DNA of 64,000 nucleotides. Source: Pseudogymnoascus destructans. Taxonomy: Eukaryota > Ascomycota > Leotiomycetes > Thelebolales > Thelebolaceae. The stretch lies in NCBI RefSeq assembly GCF_001641265.1, contig NW_020167527.1, positions 434,001 through 498,000 on the forward strand. Direction: 5' to 3'. Positions 53,636 through 63,869 of this stretch are shown here, one piece after another; within the stretch, counting starts at the first letter, position 1; each line of letters begins with the position of its first letter. The notes below the pieces were generated by a model. That model made no database searches. It was not told the origin of the DNA and saw only the letters and a program-made list of their open reading frames with translations. The translations under genes were made by a program, and so were the position numbers.

Positions 53636-55475
53636 ACGTATTTCACAAGCGAGTTGGCCACCCAAGCAAGTTGGCCACCAAAACACCAAAACGCGTCAAC
53701 TTGACTACAGTCAACTATGCCACAACCAACACAAGCCCAATCCTCAAATCAAGAGGGTAGAATACTATTAGCTATTCAGGCACTAAAGGAACGTCAATTT
53801 AAGAGTGTCCGAGCTGCTGCATTATCATACGACGTGTCACGTAGTACCCTTACCAACAGAATGAATGGAATGACCTCCCGACGTGATTCTACCCCAAAAT
53901 CACAAAACCTAACTTCGTACGAAGAGTCAGCTCTTGTTCAGTATATTCTCGACCTAGATTCGCGTGGATTTCCGCCCCGGCCGCAAGCTGTGCAAGAAAT
54001 GGCAGACCTACTACTCTCCGAACGAGGTGAGAGCCCTACTGGGAAGAACTGGACTAGTAACTTCATAACGCGTCGTACGGAACTTAAAGCAAAGTTTAGT
54101 CGGAAGTACGATTACAAACGAGCAAAATGCGAAGATCCAAAGATAATTGAAGGGTGGTTCACCCTCGTACGAAACACAGTCGCAAAATATGGCATCTTAG
54201 AGCAGGACATCTACAACTTTGATGAAGCAGGTTTCGCAATGGGAGTTATTGCTACTGCAAAGGTAGTCACAAGCTCAGAAGCAAAGAGCCGTCCGAAGAC
54301 TATACAGCCAGGGAATAGAGAGTGGGTGTCAATTATCCAAGGTGTTAATTCGTACGGATGGGCACTCCCGCCGTTCATTATTTTCAAGGCGCAGAATCAC
54401 CTCTCAGCTTGGTACGAAGACTCAGGATTACCAGACAATTGGGTGATTACGCTTAGTGAGAATGGGTGGACTTCAAATTCAATTGGGTATGAGTGGATTC
54501 AACACTTCAATCGACATACAAATGCTCGTACGGTCGGAACCTATCGCCTTCTTATTCTTGATGGACATGAGAGCCACATCTCTGCTCAATTTCAACACTA
54601 CTGCACAGAACGGAAGATAATTACCCTCTGTATGCCACCACACTCATCACACATTCTTCAGCCTCTTGATGTGAGCTGCTTTGCGCCACTAAAGCTTTCG
54701 TACGGAAAGCAGATTGAAACCTTCGTACGGAACCGGCTAAACCACATCACAAAGCTTGAGTTCCTCTCTGCATTCAAAGAAGCATTCAAAGCTACGTTTA
54801 CAGAGCAGAACATCAAGAGCGGATTCCGAGCTACAGGACTAGTTCCGTACGAGCCACAGAGTGTCCTCTCTCACTTAAATCTACGCTTAAGGACTCCAAC
54901 ACCTCCTATAGTTGAGAGTGACAATTGGACTTCAAAGACTCCTCAAACTATAAGGGAGCTTAACTTTCAAACAGAGCACATTAAGAACCGCATCGTACGA
55001 CATCAGAATAGCTCTCCTACCTCAATTAATGATGCTGTTAGCTGCCTTGTTAAAGGGGCGGAAATGATGATGCATTCTGCTGTTCTACTTAAGGCAGAAG
55101 TTAAGGCTCTACAAGCGGCAAATGAACAGAAAAAGAGGAGGGAAAGGAAGCGCAAGAGGCGTATAATGCAAGGGGGCAGTCTCTCCGTACGAGAGGGAGA
55201 GGATATGCTTCAGAGTGCTGAGGTAGAAGCTCAAGTCCGTACGGAGGTGGCAAGTGAGCATTGTCGGCAGGTGGGTTCTACAGGCCGACAGAAGCGCTGT
55301 GGCATATGTGGTATTATGGGCCATAACTCCCGTACATGTACGAGGCACAAGGATTCAATTACGATCGAATAAGGGTCATTATGTAGGGTGGTGGTGTAGT
55401 AGTAGGCAGTAATAGTCAATTTTGGTGTTTTGGTGGCCAACTTGCTTGGGTGGCCAACTCGCTTGTGAAATACGT
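53636..55475 (+). mobile_element. pogoA: intact pogo-type transposon
   Basis: 1840 bp with 56-bp perfect inverted repeats (ACGTATTTCACAAGCGAGTT inward) and TA at both sides (53634-53635, 55476-55477). Each end contains two copies of AAGC(G/A)AGTTGGCCACC. It carries one uninterrupted transposase gene. It is the youngest of the three nested insertions. Confidence 0.95.
53717..55372 (+). CDS. pogoA transposase
   Basis: 551 residues, no stops. Order: psq-type helix-turn-helix (VRAAALSYDVSRSTLTNRM), CENP-B/Tc5-type DNA-binding region (FPPRPQAVQEMADLLLSE, then NWTSNFITRR), DDE_1 catalytic core with IYNFDEAGFAMGV (first Asp), LLILDGHESHIS (second Asp) and PHSSHILQPLDVSCF, a coiled coil, and a CCHC zinc knuckle (CGICGIMGHNSRTC) at the end. 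The family cuts and pastes DNA at TA. The coding sequence contains the hexamer CGTACG eleven times, in all three codon phases. Confidence 0.93.
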   Translation: MPQPTQAQSSNQEGRILLAIQALKERQFKSVRAAALSYDVSRSTLTNRMNGMTSRRDSTPKSQNLTSYEESALVQYILDLDSRGFPPRPQAVQEMADLLLSERGESPTGKNWTSNFITRRTELKAKFSRKYDYKRAKCEDPKIIEGWFTLVRNTVAKYGILEQDIYNFDEAGFAMGVIATAKVVTSSEAKSRPKTIQPGNREWVSIIQGVNSYGWALPPFIIFKAQNHLSAWYEDSGLPDNWVITLSENGWTSNSIGYEWIQHFNRHTNARTVGTYRLLILDGHESHISAQFQHYCTERKIITLCMPPHSSHILQPLDVSCFAPLKLSYGKQIETFVRNRLNHITKLEFLSAFKEAFKATFTEQNIKSGFRATGLVPYEPQSVLSHLNLRLRTPTPPIVESDNWTSKTPQTIRELNFQTEHIKNRIVRHQNSSPTSINDAVSCLVKGAEMMMHSAVLLKAEVKALQAANEQKKRRERKRKRRIMQGGSLSVREGEDMLQSAEVEAQVRTEVASEHCRQVGSTGRQKRCGICGIMGHNSRTCTRHKDSITIE

Positions 55476-55562
55476 TAGCGAAAGCGCCAAACAAGCGAAA
55501 GCGCCAAAATGATGCGGTGACCAAACCCCCCAACTAAATGTTAAATTCCTCAACAACAAAAC

Positions 55563-57137
55563 ATGCCCCATAAAAACGATGAAAGCCAATTAGTGCTAGC
55601 TATCCAGGCTATGCAAAGCGACCCAAAGTTACGCCTTCGAGTTGCTGCTAGGATCTATTCTGTGGACCACCGCAAGCTAGGTCGTCGTCTAGAAGGTGTA
55701 CCTTCACGACGCGATATCCAAGCCAACTCACGGAAATTAACTAACCTAGAGGAGTCCGTCCTTGTTCAGTATATACTCGACCTAGCTGCCAAAGGGTTTC
55801 CTCCTCGGCTGTCTGTTGTTGAAGATATGGCAAGTCGACTACTTGCAACACGCGACGCGTCACGCGTTGGGTCGCGTTGGGCTTCAAACTTTGTTAAGCG
55901 GCGTGTAGAGCTCCAGACACGCTTTCAGCGCAAATACGACTACCAGAGGGCTAAGTGCGAAGATCCAGAAGTTATTAATGGCTGGTTTGAGCTTGTGCGT
56001 AACACAATTGCGAAATATGGTATCGATGAAGCAGATATCTACAACTTTGATGAGACTGGGTTTATGATGGGCGTTATCTCAACTGCTATGGTTGTAACAA
56101 GCTCAGACGGGCGGGCAAAAGCAAAGAAGGTACAGCCTGGTAATCGGGAATGGGTTACAGTAATCCAAGGCGTTAGTTCTCAAGGTTGGGCAGTACCACC
56201 ATTTATCATTGTTGCAGGCAAAAACCACGTTACATCTTGGTATGAGAATAGTGGATTTTCAAGCGATTGGGTGATTTCTGTTACTGAAAATGGCTGGACT
56301 ACAAATGAGAGAGGCATGGATTGGATTCAGCACTTTGAGAAGCATACAAAGGCCCGGAGTGTTGGTGGTTATCGCTTGTTAGTCCTTGATGGTCATGAGA
56401 GCCACCACTCAGATGAGTTTGAGGAGTACTGCAAGGAACACAACATTATTACGCTTTGTATGCCTGCTCACTCTTCTCATCTACTCCAGCCACTTGATGT
56501 TGGCTGTTTCGGCCCGTTAAAGCAGGCCTATGGTCGGCAAATTGAAGATATGATGCAGGCTCATATTTCTCATATTACAAAGGATGACTTCTTTCCTGCC
56601 TTCCACGCTGCATTTAACACTACAATGACGGAAAGTAACATTCGAGGCGGGTTCCGAGGGGCAGGGCTTCTTCCATTTGACCCTGAGAGAGTGATATCTA
56701 CACTTGATCTTAAGTTAAGGACACCAACGCCTCCAAGCTCCCGCCCAGGTACTGCTCAACCTTGGGTTTCTCAGACACCAAACAACCCAATTGAAGCTAT
56801 GTCACAGTCTACATTTATTAAAACTCGGATTTCACGCCATCAAAATAGCTCTCCAACCTCAATCTATGCAGCTGTTGACCAGTTTACAAAGGGTGCATCG
56901 CAAATAATGCATCAATTAGCACTGCTAAAGGGAGAGAACCAAAACCTACGACAGGCAAATGAAGTACTAAGCAAGCGCCGGAGAGCTAGGAAAACACGAC
57001 TACAGCAAGGAGGATCACTTAGTCAACAAGGGGCGCAAGAGCTACAGGATGAGAGGGATGTTGTGCAGCAGGTAGAGCAGGAAATAAAATTATCTACCCT
57101 CACGACAAACATTGCGATAAATCTACCACAACATTAG
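55563..57137 (+). pseudogene. pogoB transposase with inverted C-terminal coding end
   Basis: 524 residues. HTH (AARIYSVDHRKLGRRL), DDE core (IYNFDETGFMMGV, LLVLDGHESHHSDEF, AHSSHLLQPLDVGCF) and coiled coil are intact and close to pogoC. After QEIK the expected zinc-knuckle end is missing: bases 57088-57281 carry it in inverted orientation, bounded by GAAATAA (57081-57087) and TTATTTC (57282-57288). The protein therefore ends in a short unrelated tail (LSTLTTNIAINLPQH). Catalytic residues remain, so activity without the knuckle is possible but unproven. Confidence 0.88.
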
Positions 57138-57351
57138 AAATCAATTGAAACTACTCGGAGTCCTCTTCCTCAGAGGTGTCTATTACAATCTGACACGTGC
57201 GCGCATTGTGCCCAGTCTCACCACACTTGCCACAGCGACGGGCACGGGTTTCTTCCCTTGGCTTCCGACCACGGCTTGCCCTTATTTCTTGGCGCTTTCG
57301 CTTGTTTGGCGCTTTCGCTATACATGTACGTTAAGTTATAGAATTAAATAA

Positions 57352-59265
57352 TTAAAAAAGATTTGGATCAATATTGTCAGGCAGTGATTGATCATCACAG
57401 CCACCGTCACTTGCATCGTGAATCATGTCGTAGTCCAAGCCTGCAAAGTTCACGTACCCACTCTCCTCGATGGCTAACAGTCGGTCCGCCTCCTCCTCCT
57501 CCTCACGTTTCTTCTGTGTAACGTCCGGGTCAATGATTTCTGTACGTAAGCCAATTGGTGGCTCCGTGTCTGGGTTACTTTTTTGAAATTCATGTAGGTC
57601 CTTTTTCCGTGTACGTTCTGCCTTCCGTGCATCGATGCCAGCACGGAGCTGCATCTTACGCTCAACGTTCACCATGCGTGTTCTCTCTCTTTTCTCCCGT
57701 GCTTCTTCTAAAAGTTGCTCCTTTACCTTCTTCTCATAAATCCTTTGCCGTGCATGTTCAACTGTAATAGCACCACCTTTTTGAATAGATTTCCGACTTC
57801 TAACCTTCTGCTGTCGTTGCTCAGTCATAATAGTAGTAATTTGTACAAGCTCTGACTGGAACAGCTCAGCCTCTGTTAACTGAGTTTGGATTTCAGTATA
57901 AGAAGATGCCCACTTTTGCCGTGACGGTGAACTAAGGATCTTATCAAATGTTTGACTCCATGTTGAAAGATCATAACTTGCTTGAAATGCGCGTTGTGGT
58001 GTTTCTAAAACTTCTGGTTTTGCATATATAGCAACCTTCTCTTGAATCTTTTCATAGTTAGGTGGCCAAATACCTGCATCTCTAAAAGACTTGATACAGT
58101 TACCCTTTGTAAATGTCTGCTTACGGATAGTAGACAAGTCTCTAAAGAAAGATATAACATTATAATCTGTATCAAAATTCCGGATTGCTTGTTGAATTGC
58201 ACGTCGGTGCCAATGTTTATATTGTGCAAACACAGTAACATCTAGCGGTTGTAGAATATGCGTAAGATGAGACGGAAACACATGTAAGTGTATATTGTGT
58301 TGATGTGCAAGTATTATAAACTCTGGAACTTCATGTGAGACATGAGAGTCCATTATTAACAATTTCGTTCTTATAGACGGTGTATGTTGAATAAAATGCT
58401 GTAGATATTCCATTGCAAGCTCAGAGTTTGTATATCCGGAATCGGATACTGCAACTTTCTCATCACCGTGTAGATTGTCATGGTACCAACTTTCCATGTG
58501 TAATTTTCCTTGTATAATAAGGAACGGTGGAAGTGCAATGCCAGCAGCTGAAATTGTCTCTATAACTGTAAGACTTTGTCTGTTCTCTGGAGCTTGTATA
58601 TAAAGCTATAAATATTAGAATAATATAAAGTAAGATAAGTAGAAACAACTTACCTCCTTTACTGCAGATGGTACCAACACATGTTCACCGGTGCTCATTC
58701 CTACACGGAATCCAACTTCATCAAAGTTGTAGATATCACCTGCAGTAATATCTAGTTGATTACACACATCTTTAAATTCATAAAACCATTCTTTAATAGC
58801 TGATACTTCATGAGATGCAACCCGTGCTGCTTCAATTGGCCGGGTTTTTATTGTATGGAAGTTGTGTTGTTGTGTCTTAATCCATGTCTGGAACCACCGT
58901 TGTGATGGTGGTGCATGTGTTGGAGTTTCTGCTGCACGTAGTTGGCAGATGGCACTGAACACCATAGGCTTAGTTGCACCGTACCCATTTTCGTACGAGC
59001 GTTGGATGTATCTTTGTATAGCTGTAACTTGTACATCAGACAGTACTCTGTTCTGGCCTCCGCGTGGCACAGCGGTGCGTTGTGGTGATGCGCGTCGTTG
59101 TCGTAGTCGTATAGTCCGGAGCGTACTTGGGTTTACTCTGTACATCCGTGCTACTGTAGCACTCTTCTCTGTTGGGTTTTCATTTAAAAATTCAATGGCA
59201 TTTAAAAGAGCTTCATTTTTATTTACTTCAACTACCGGCATAGTTGTGGTTGTAGTTGTGCTCAT
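57352..59265 (-). CDS. pogoD transposase, one intron, intact
   Basis: Exon 1 is 59265-58654 and exon 2 is 58605-57352, 621 residues. The 48-bp intron (donor GTAAGT, branch TTCTAAT, acceptor TATAG) lies between AVKE and LYIQAPENRQSLTVIE, in phase 0. N-terminal HTH (ATVARMYRVNPSTLRTIRLR), CENP-B-type region (RWFQTWIKTQQHNFHTIKT), DDE core with IYNFDEVGFRVGM, LLIMDSHVSHEVPEF and SHLTHILQPLDVTVF, then a long Lys/Arg/Glu coiled coil and an acidic end. It is more distant from pogoA, B and C than they are from each other and lacks the CCHC knuckle. Confidence 0.9.
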
Positions 59266-59393
59266 TGTCGGTCATGTTCATGGTCGGTCGTGTCGCGTCG
59301 CGAGTCCGCTCCCGAAGTGTCCCACAATCGCTTTCGCGTCCCAGTTCGCTTTCGCCAACCGCCTCCAGGCGGTGGTTTGAGAACCAACGATTA

Positions 59394-59625
59394 ACTGAAA
59401 GGCATCCGAGGGCTGCACAAGAACACCGTCTGCAATGAACCGCTGTACATCGCCAAGGCTGCAACGCTGGTGGAAGCTCAACTTGTCGCTCTCGTTCGTT
59501 CTCTGGAGATAGCCCACGCTCTTGTTCCTCTTGTAGCGTCAAATGATACGATATCGAACTCTCGGCATTTGGCAATGATGTCAGCCAGCCCTTCTACCGT
59601 TCCTTATAATTCAAGGAAAGCTTTA
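59394..59625 (-). pseudogene. DUF3638-like gene relic, right part
   Basis: The minus strand contains LTLQEEQERGLSPENERERQ, then VELPPALQP, and after a frameshift LGDVQRFIADGVLVQPSDAFQ. The motif EEQERELSPE...ERQVE.PP is one I associate with the very large fungal DUF3638/DUF3645 proteins. The piece is bounded by pogoD on one side and pogoC on the other. Confidence 0.55.
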
Positions 59626-59627
59626 TA

Positions 59628-61487
59628 ACGTGCATGTATAACGAAAGTGCCAAACAAGTGAAAGTGCCAAAATATCGCGACTACCCCATAAGAATTGCGA
59701 TAAATCCACCACAACAATATAAATTAATTAAAACTACTCAGAGTCCTCTTCCTCAGACCTGTCTATTACAATCTGAAAAGTGCGCGCATTGTGTCCAGTC
59801 TCACCACACTTGCCACAGCGACGTGCATGGGTTTCTTCCCTTGGCTTCCGACCACTACTTGCCCTTATTTCTTGCTCTACTTGCTGCACAACGTCCCTCT
59901 CGTCCTGTAGCTCCTGTGCTACCTGTTGACTAAGTGATCCTCCTTGCTGTAGTCGTGTTTTTTTAGCTCTCCGGCGCTTGCTTAGCACTTCATTTGCCTG
60001 TCGCAGGTTTTGGTTCTCTGCTTTTAACAATGCTAATTGATGCATTATTTGCGATGCACCCTTTGTAAACTGGTCAACAGCTGCATAGATTGAGGTTGGA
60101 GAGCTATTTTGATGATGCGCAATTCAGTTTTTAATGAAAGTAGACTGTGATACAGCTTCAGTTGGGTTATTTGGTGTCTGAGAAACCCATGGTTGAGCGG
60201 TGTTTGGGCGAGAGGTTGGAGGTGTTGGCGTCTTAAACCTAAGGTCAAGTGTAGATATTACACTCTCAGGGCTAAATGGAAGAAGCCCAGCACCTCGGAA
60301 CCCTCCCTGAATATTGCTTTCTGTCATTGCAATGTTAAATGCAGCGTGGAAGGCAGGAAAGATGTCATCCTTAGTAATGTGAATAATATGAGCCTGCATC
60401 ATATCTTCAATTTGCCGACCGTAAGCTCTCTTTAATGGGCCAAAACAGCCAACATCAAGTGGTTGGAGTATATGGGAAGAGTGAGCAGGCATACAAAGCG
60501 TAATAATGTTGTGTTCTTTGCAGTACTCCTCAAACTTGTCTGAGTGGTGGCTCTCATGACCATCAAGGACTAACAAGCGATAACCACAAACACTCTGGGG
60601 CTTTGTGTGCTTCTCAAAATGCTGAATCCAATCCATACCTCTCTCGTTTGTAGTCCAGCCATTTGCAGTAACAGCGATTACCCAATCTGCTGGAAATCCA
60701 CTATTCTCATACCAAGATGCAAGGTGGTTTTTACCTGCCACAATGACAAATGGCGGCACTGCCCAACCTTGAGAACTAACGCCTTGGATTACTGTAACCC
60801 ATTCCCGATTACCAGGCTGCACCTTTTTTGCCTTTGCCTGCCCATCTGAGCTCGTTACTACCATTGCGCTTGAGATGACGCCCATCATAAACCCAGTCTC
60901 ATCAAAGTTGTAGATATCTGCATTGTTGATGCCATACTTTAGAATTGTGTTCCATACAAGCTCAAACCAGCCACGAATGACTTCTGGATCTTCGCACTTA
61001 GCCCTCTGGTAGTCATATTTTCGCTGGAAGCGTGTCCGGAGCTCTACATGGCGCTTAACAAAGTTTGAAGCCCAACGTGACCCGACGCGTGGCGCGTCGC
61101 GTGTTGCAAGTAGTCGATTTGCCATATCTTCAACAATAGACAACTGAGGAGGGAACCCTTTAGCAGCTAAGTCAAGTATATACTGAACAAGAACTGATTC
61201 CTCTAGGTTACTTAATTTCTGTAAGTTGGCTTGGATATCGCGTCGTGAAGGTACACCTTGTAAACGGTGACGTAGCTTGCGGTGGTCCACGGAATAGATC
61301 CTAGCTGCAACTCGAAGGCGCAAATTTGGGTCGCTTTGCATAGCTTGGATAGCTAGCACTAATTTACTTTCATCATTTTTATGGCGCATGTTTTGTTGTG
61401 GAGGAATTTAACATTTAGTTGGGGGGGTTGGTCACCGCATCATTTTGGCACTTTCGCTTGTTTGGCACTTTCGTTATACATGCACGT
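59628..61487 (-). mobile_element. pogoC: pogo-type transposon with nonsense mutation
   Basis: 1860 bp with repeats ACGTGCATGTATAACGAAAG at both ends (about 50 bases with one mismatch) and TA duplications at 59626-59627 and 61488-61489. It is clearly related to pogoB but in the opposite orientation. The transposase gene carries one stop. Confidence 0.9.
59734..61389 (-). pseudogene. pogoC transposase interrupted by one stop codon
   Basis: 421 codons to a TGA at 60124-60126, after which the same frame continues to 59734 and ends with a CCHC knuckle (CGKCGETGHNAR). The TGA replaces the CGG Arg codon found at the matching place in pogoB (in RISRHQNSSP). HTH and DDE motifs are otherwise as in pogoB (FDETGFMMGV, LDGHESHHSDKF, SSHILQPLDVGCF). 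Read-through or reversion would give about 551 residues. Confidence 0.9.
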
Positions 61488-62357
61488 TATGTAATATTTG
61501 ACTATTTGAATAAGTTAATGTGCGTGCATAACGAATGATACAACATAACGAATGATACACTACCTTGAATCCACACAACTCCTCTAGTAAACAGTAAATC
61601 CCTTCACAACAAAAGATGCCGCAGAAAAACGATGAACGCCAAGTTATATTAGTGTAATGGTGGGTGCACCAGATGTGAGAATCTAGCCACCCAAGGAAGG
61701 GATGATTTTACTAAGACAACACACTGTCTTAGGAAACAGAGCCAAAGGGTTGTAGCTTAGACTATTCCACAACGCAGCAATCAGGTGTATGATGTGGTGA
61801 AGTGGGTTAGACAAGTTGCAACGAATGTTGAGTCTGGGAACTCAGGGGTAAGTCAGAGGTTAACACCTCACTGACTTTTCAGAAACAAGGAGTAACAAGA
61901 TGAATGCTTGGAAGCTTGTAAAAGACGTGGAAGTATGTGATAGTCGGTTTACTGTATTGTCTGCTTGCCCTTTCTTAAGGAAAGGGCAATCCTATTTATG
62001 CCAAAGGAGTGTAGTTCTCTCATTTTCCATGACTTTCCATGACTAACCAGGCTTGGTAAATGTATTAGAAATCAAGTGCGACCCACAACTAGCTTGCTAA
62101 TCATGTAGCGAATGTAAGAGAATCCCATAGAACCATCTCTTGGGTTCCTAGCCTATAGGAAGTGAAAAGGAGGTCCAAGGTCAGAGTACCTATAGATAAA
62201 TTATGTCATAACTTAACCAATCTTGTGGGTAACTAAGGAGCGATGACGTGTAATGAATCATAGAGGGTTGTAGAAGCTTCTAGAGCTATCGTTCATGTTC
62301 CTAGGCCTCTAGTTGGTAGAGATATGCCATGTGGTAGTATTGGCCCACCCCCTTAAG

Positions 62358-63293
62358 TGTCATACTGACATTCGTTGCACTCAGTTTGCTATCAAACTCA
62401 AGAGCAAACTTAGAAATCTCCTCCTCAAACCTACAAGTCACCATACATATCTTGGCTTATCACACCAACAACAGAAGCAATACTACTCAACGATTGCTGC
62501 AAACTCTTCTACTACATCTGTTTATGCTACATACATCACGGCATATCATTTGGACACTCATTGAACAAGTTATTAAGAAAATCTCCTCCTTAAGGGGGTG
62601 GGTCAATACTACCACATGGCATATCTCTACCAACTAGAGGCCTAGGAACATGAACGATAGCTCTAGAAGCTTCTACAACCCTCTATGATTCATTACACGT
62701 CATCGCTCCTTAGTTACCCACAAGATTGGTTAAGTTATGACATAATTTGTCTATAGGTACTCTGACCTTGGACCTCCTTTTCACTTCCTATAGGCTAGGA
62801 ACCCAAGAGATGGTTCTATGGGATTCTCTTACATTCGCTACATGATTAGCAAGCTAGTTGTGGGTCGCACTTGATTTCTAATACATTTACCAAGCCTGGT
62901 TAGTCATGGAAAGTCATGGAAAATGAGAGAACTACACTCCTTTGGCATAAATAGGATTGCCCTTTCCTTAAGAAAGGGCAAGCAGGCAATACAGTAAATC
63001 GACTATCACATACTTCCACGTCTTTTACAAGCTTCCAAGCATTCATCTTGTTACTCCTTGTTTCTGAAAAGTCAGTGAGGTGTTAACCTCTGACTTACCC
63101 CTGAGTTCCCAGACTCAACATTCGTTGCAACTTGTCTAACCCACTTCACCACATCATACACCTGATTGCTGCGTTGTGGAATAGTCTAAGCTACAACCCT
63201 TTGGCTCTGTTTCCTAAGACAGTGTGTTGTCTTAGTAAATTCATCCCTTCCTTGGGTGGCTAGATTCTCATATCTGGTGCACCCACCATTACA
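62358..63293 (-). repeat. LTR-N copy 2, inserted inverted into copy 1
   Basis: 936 bp, reversed: starts TGTCATACTGAC and ends GGTGCACCCACCATTACA on the plus strand. It is flanked by TTAAG at 62353-62357 and 63294-63298. With copy 1 it forms inverted repeats of several hundred bases that could fold or recombine. Confidence 0.9.
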
Positions 63294-63497
63294 TTAAGGA
63301 GGAGATTTTCTTAATAACTTGTTCAATGAGTGTCCAAATGATATGCCGTGATGTATGTAGCATAAACAGATGTAGTAGAAGAGTTTGCAGCAATCGTTGA
63401 GTAGTATTGCTTTGTTGTTGGTGTGATAAGCCAAGATATGTATGGTGACTTGTAGGTTTGAGGAGGAGATTTCTAAGTTTGCTCTTGAGTTTAATAG

Positions 63498-63869
63498 TGT
63501 AAGGACACAGGGAATACGGCTCTCCGTAGGTGCATATGGGAGTGCGAGTCGGAGGTGATGCTGTATTCTATCCTATAGGTCTACTACGAAGGATACAAAA
63601 AAGATGAAGGGGGAACCCCGTTGAGTCTGTTTCCTTAACTCCCGAAACGGGCCCGACTCGGTTATCCCAACCCTAGCCCTGAACCTTCCACCGCAACAGG
63701 TCTACATCAGCCCTGAACCCTATACACTTACCGTCCCCCACTATAGTGTAACTCGCTATATGATCCTCTACTGGTTCGAAACCCCACCGAGTCGGATTCC
63801 ATGTTTGTAGTGACCGTAACAGTTCTGAGACAGGTTCTTCGAGTATCTAGGTACGGAGGCATCCTTACA
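63498..63869 (+). repeat. LTR-P copy C
   Basis: 372 bp, TGTAAGGACACAGGG to GGAGGCATCCTTACA, flanked by AATAG at 63493-63497 and 63870-63874. It sits inside the second half of LTR-N copy 1 and is an intact-ended solo LTR. Confidence 0.92.

Larger units (their letters stand above)
53623..57331 (+). mobile_element. pogoB: pogo-type transposon interrupted by pogoA
   Basis: The repeats read ACGTACATGTATAGCGAAAG from both ends; outer TA duplications are at 53621-53622 and 57332-57333. The left repeat is split after TA (53634-53635) by pogoA. Without pogoA the element is about 1.87 kb. A direct repeat of AAGCGAAAGCGCCAAA inside each end could be the transposase binding site. Confidence 0.88.
53471..59391 (-). 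mobile_element. pogoD: pogo-type transposon interrupted by pogoB
   Basis: Terminal inverted repeats of about 117 identical bases (ATCGTTGGTTCTCAAACCAC at both ends, reading inward) lie at 53471-53587 and 59275-59391, flanked by TA at 53469-53470 and 59392-59393. Removing pogoB (with its TA) leaves about 2.2 kb with a single transposase gene at 57352-59265. The identical long repeats and intact ORF suggest a recent, possibly mobile copy. Its target was a DUF3638-like gene. Confidence 0.9.

Noticed and set aside
62313..62637. Short ORFs inside LTR-N (also mirrored at 36588-36870)
   Set aside because: They occur in both frames of a non-coding repeat, differ by small indels among copies and carry no motif.
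61653..63293. Foldback DNA transposon or MITE with about 700-bp inverted arms
   Set aside because: The palindrome is explained better by two TG/CA-ended repeats in opposite orientation, each with its own 5-bp duplication.
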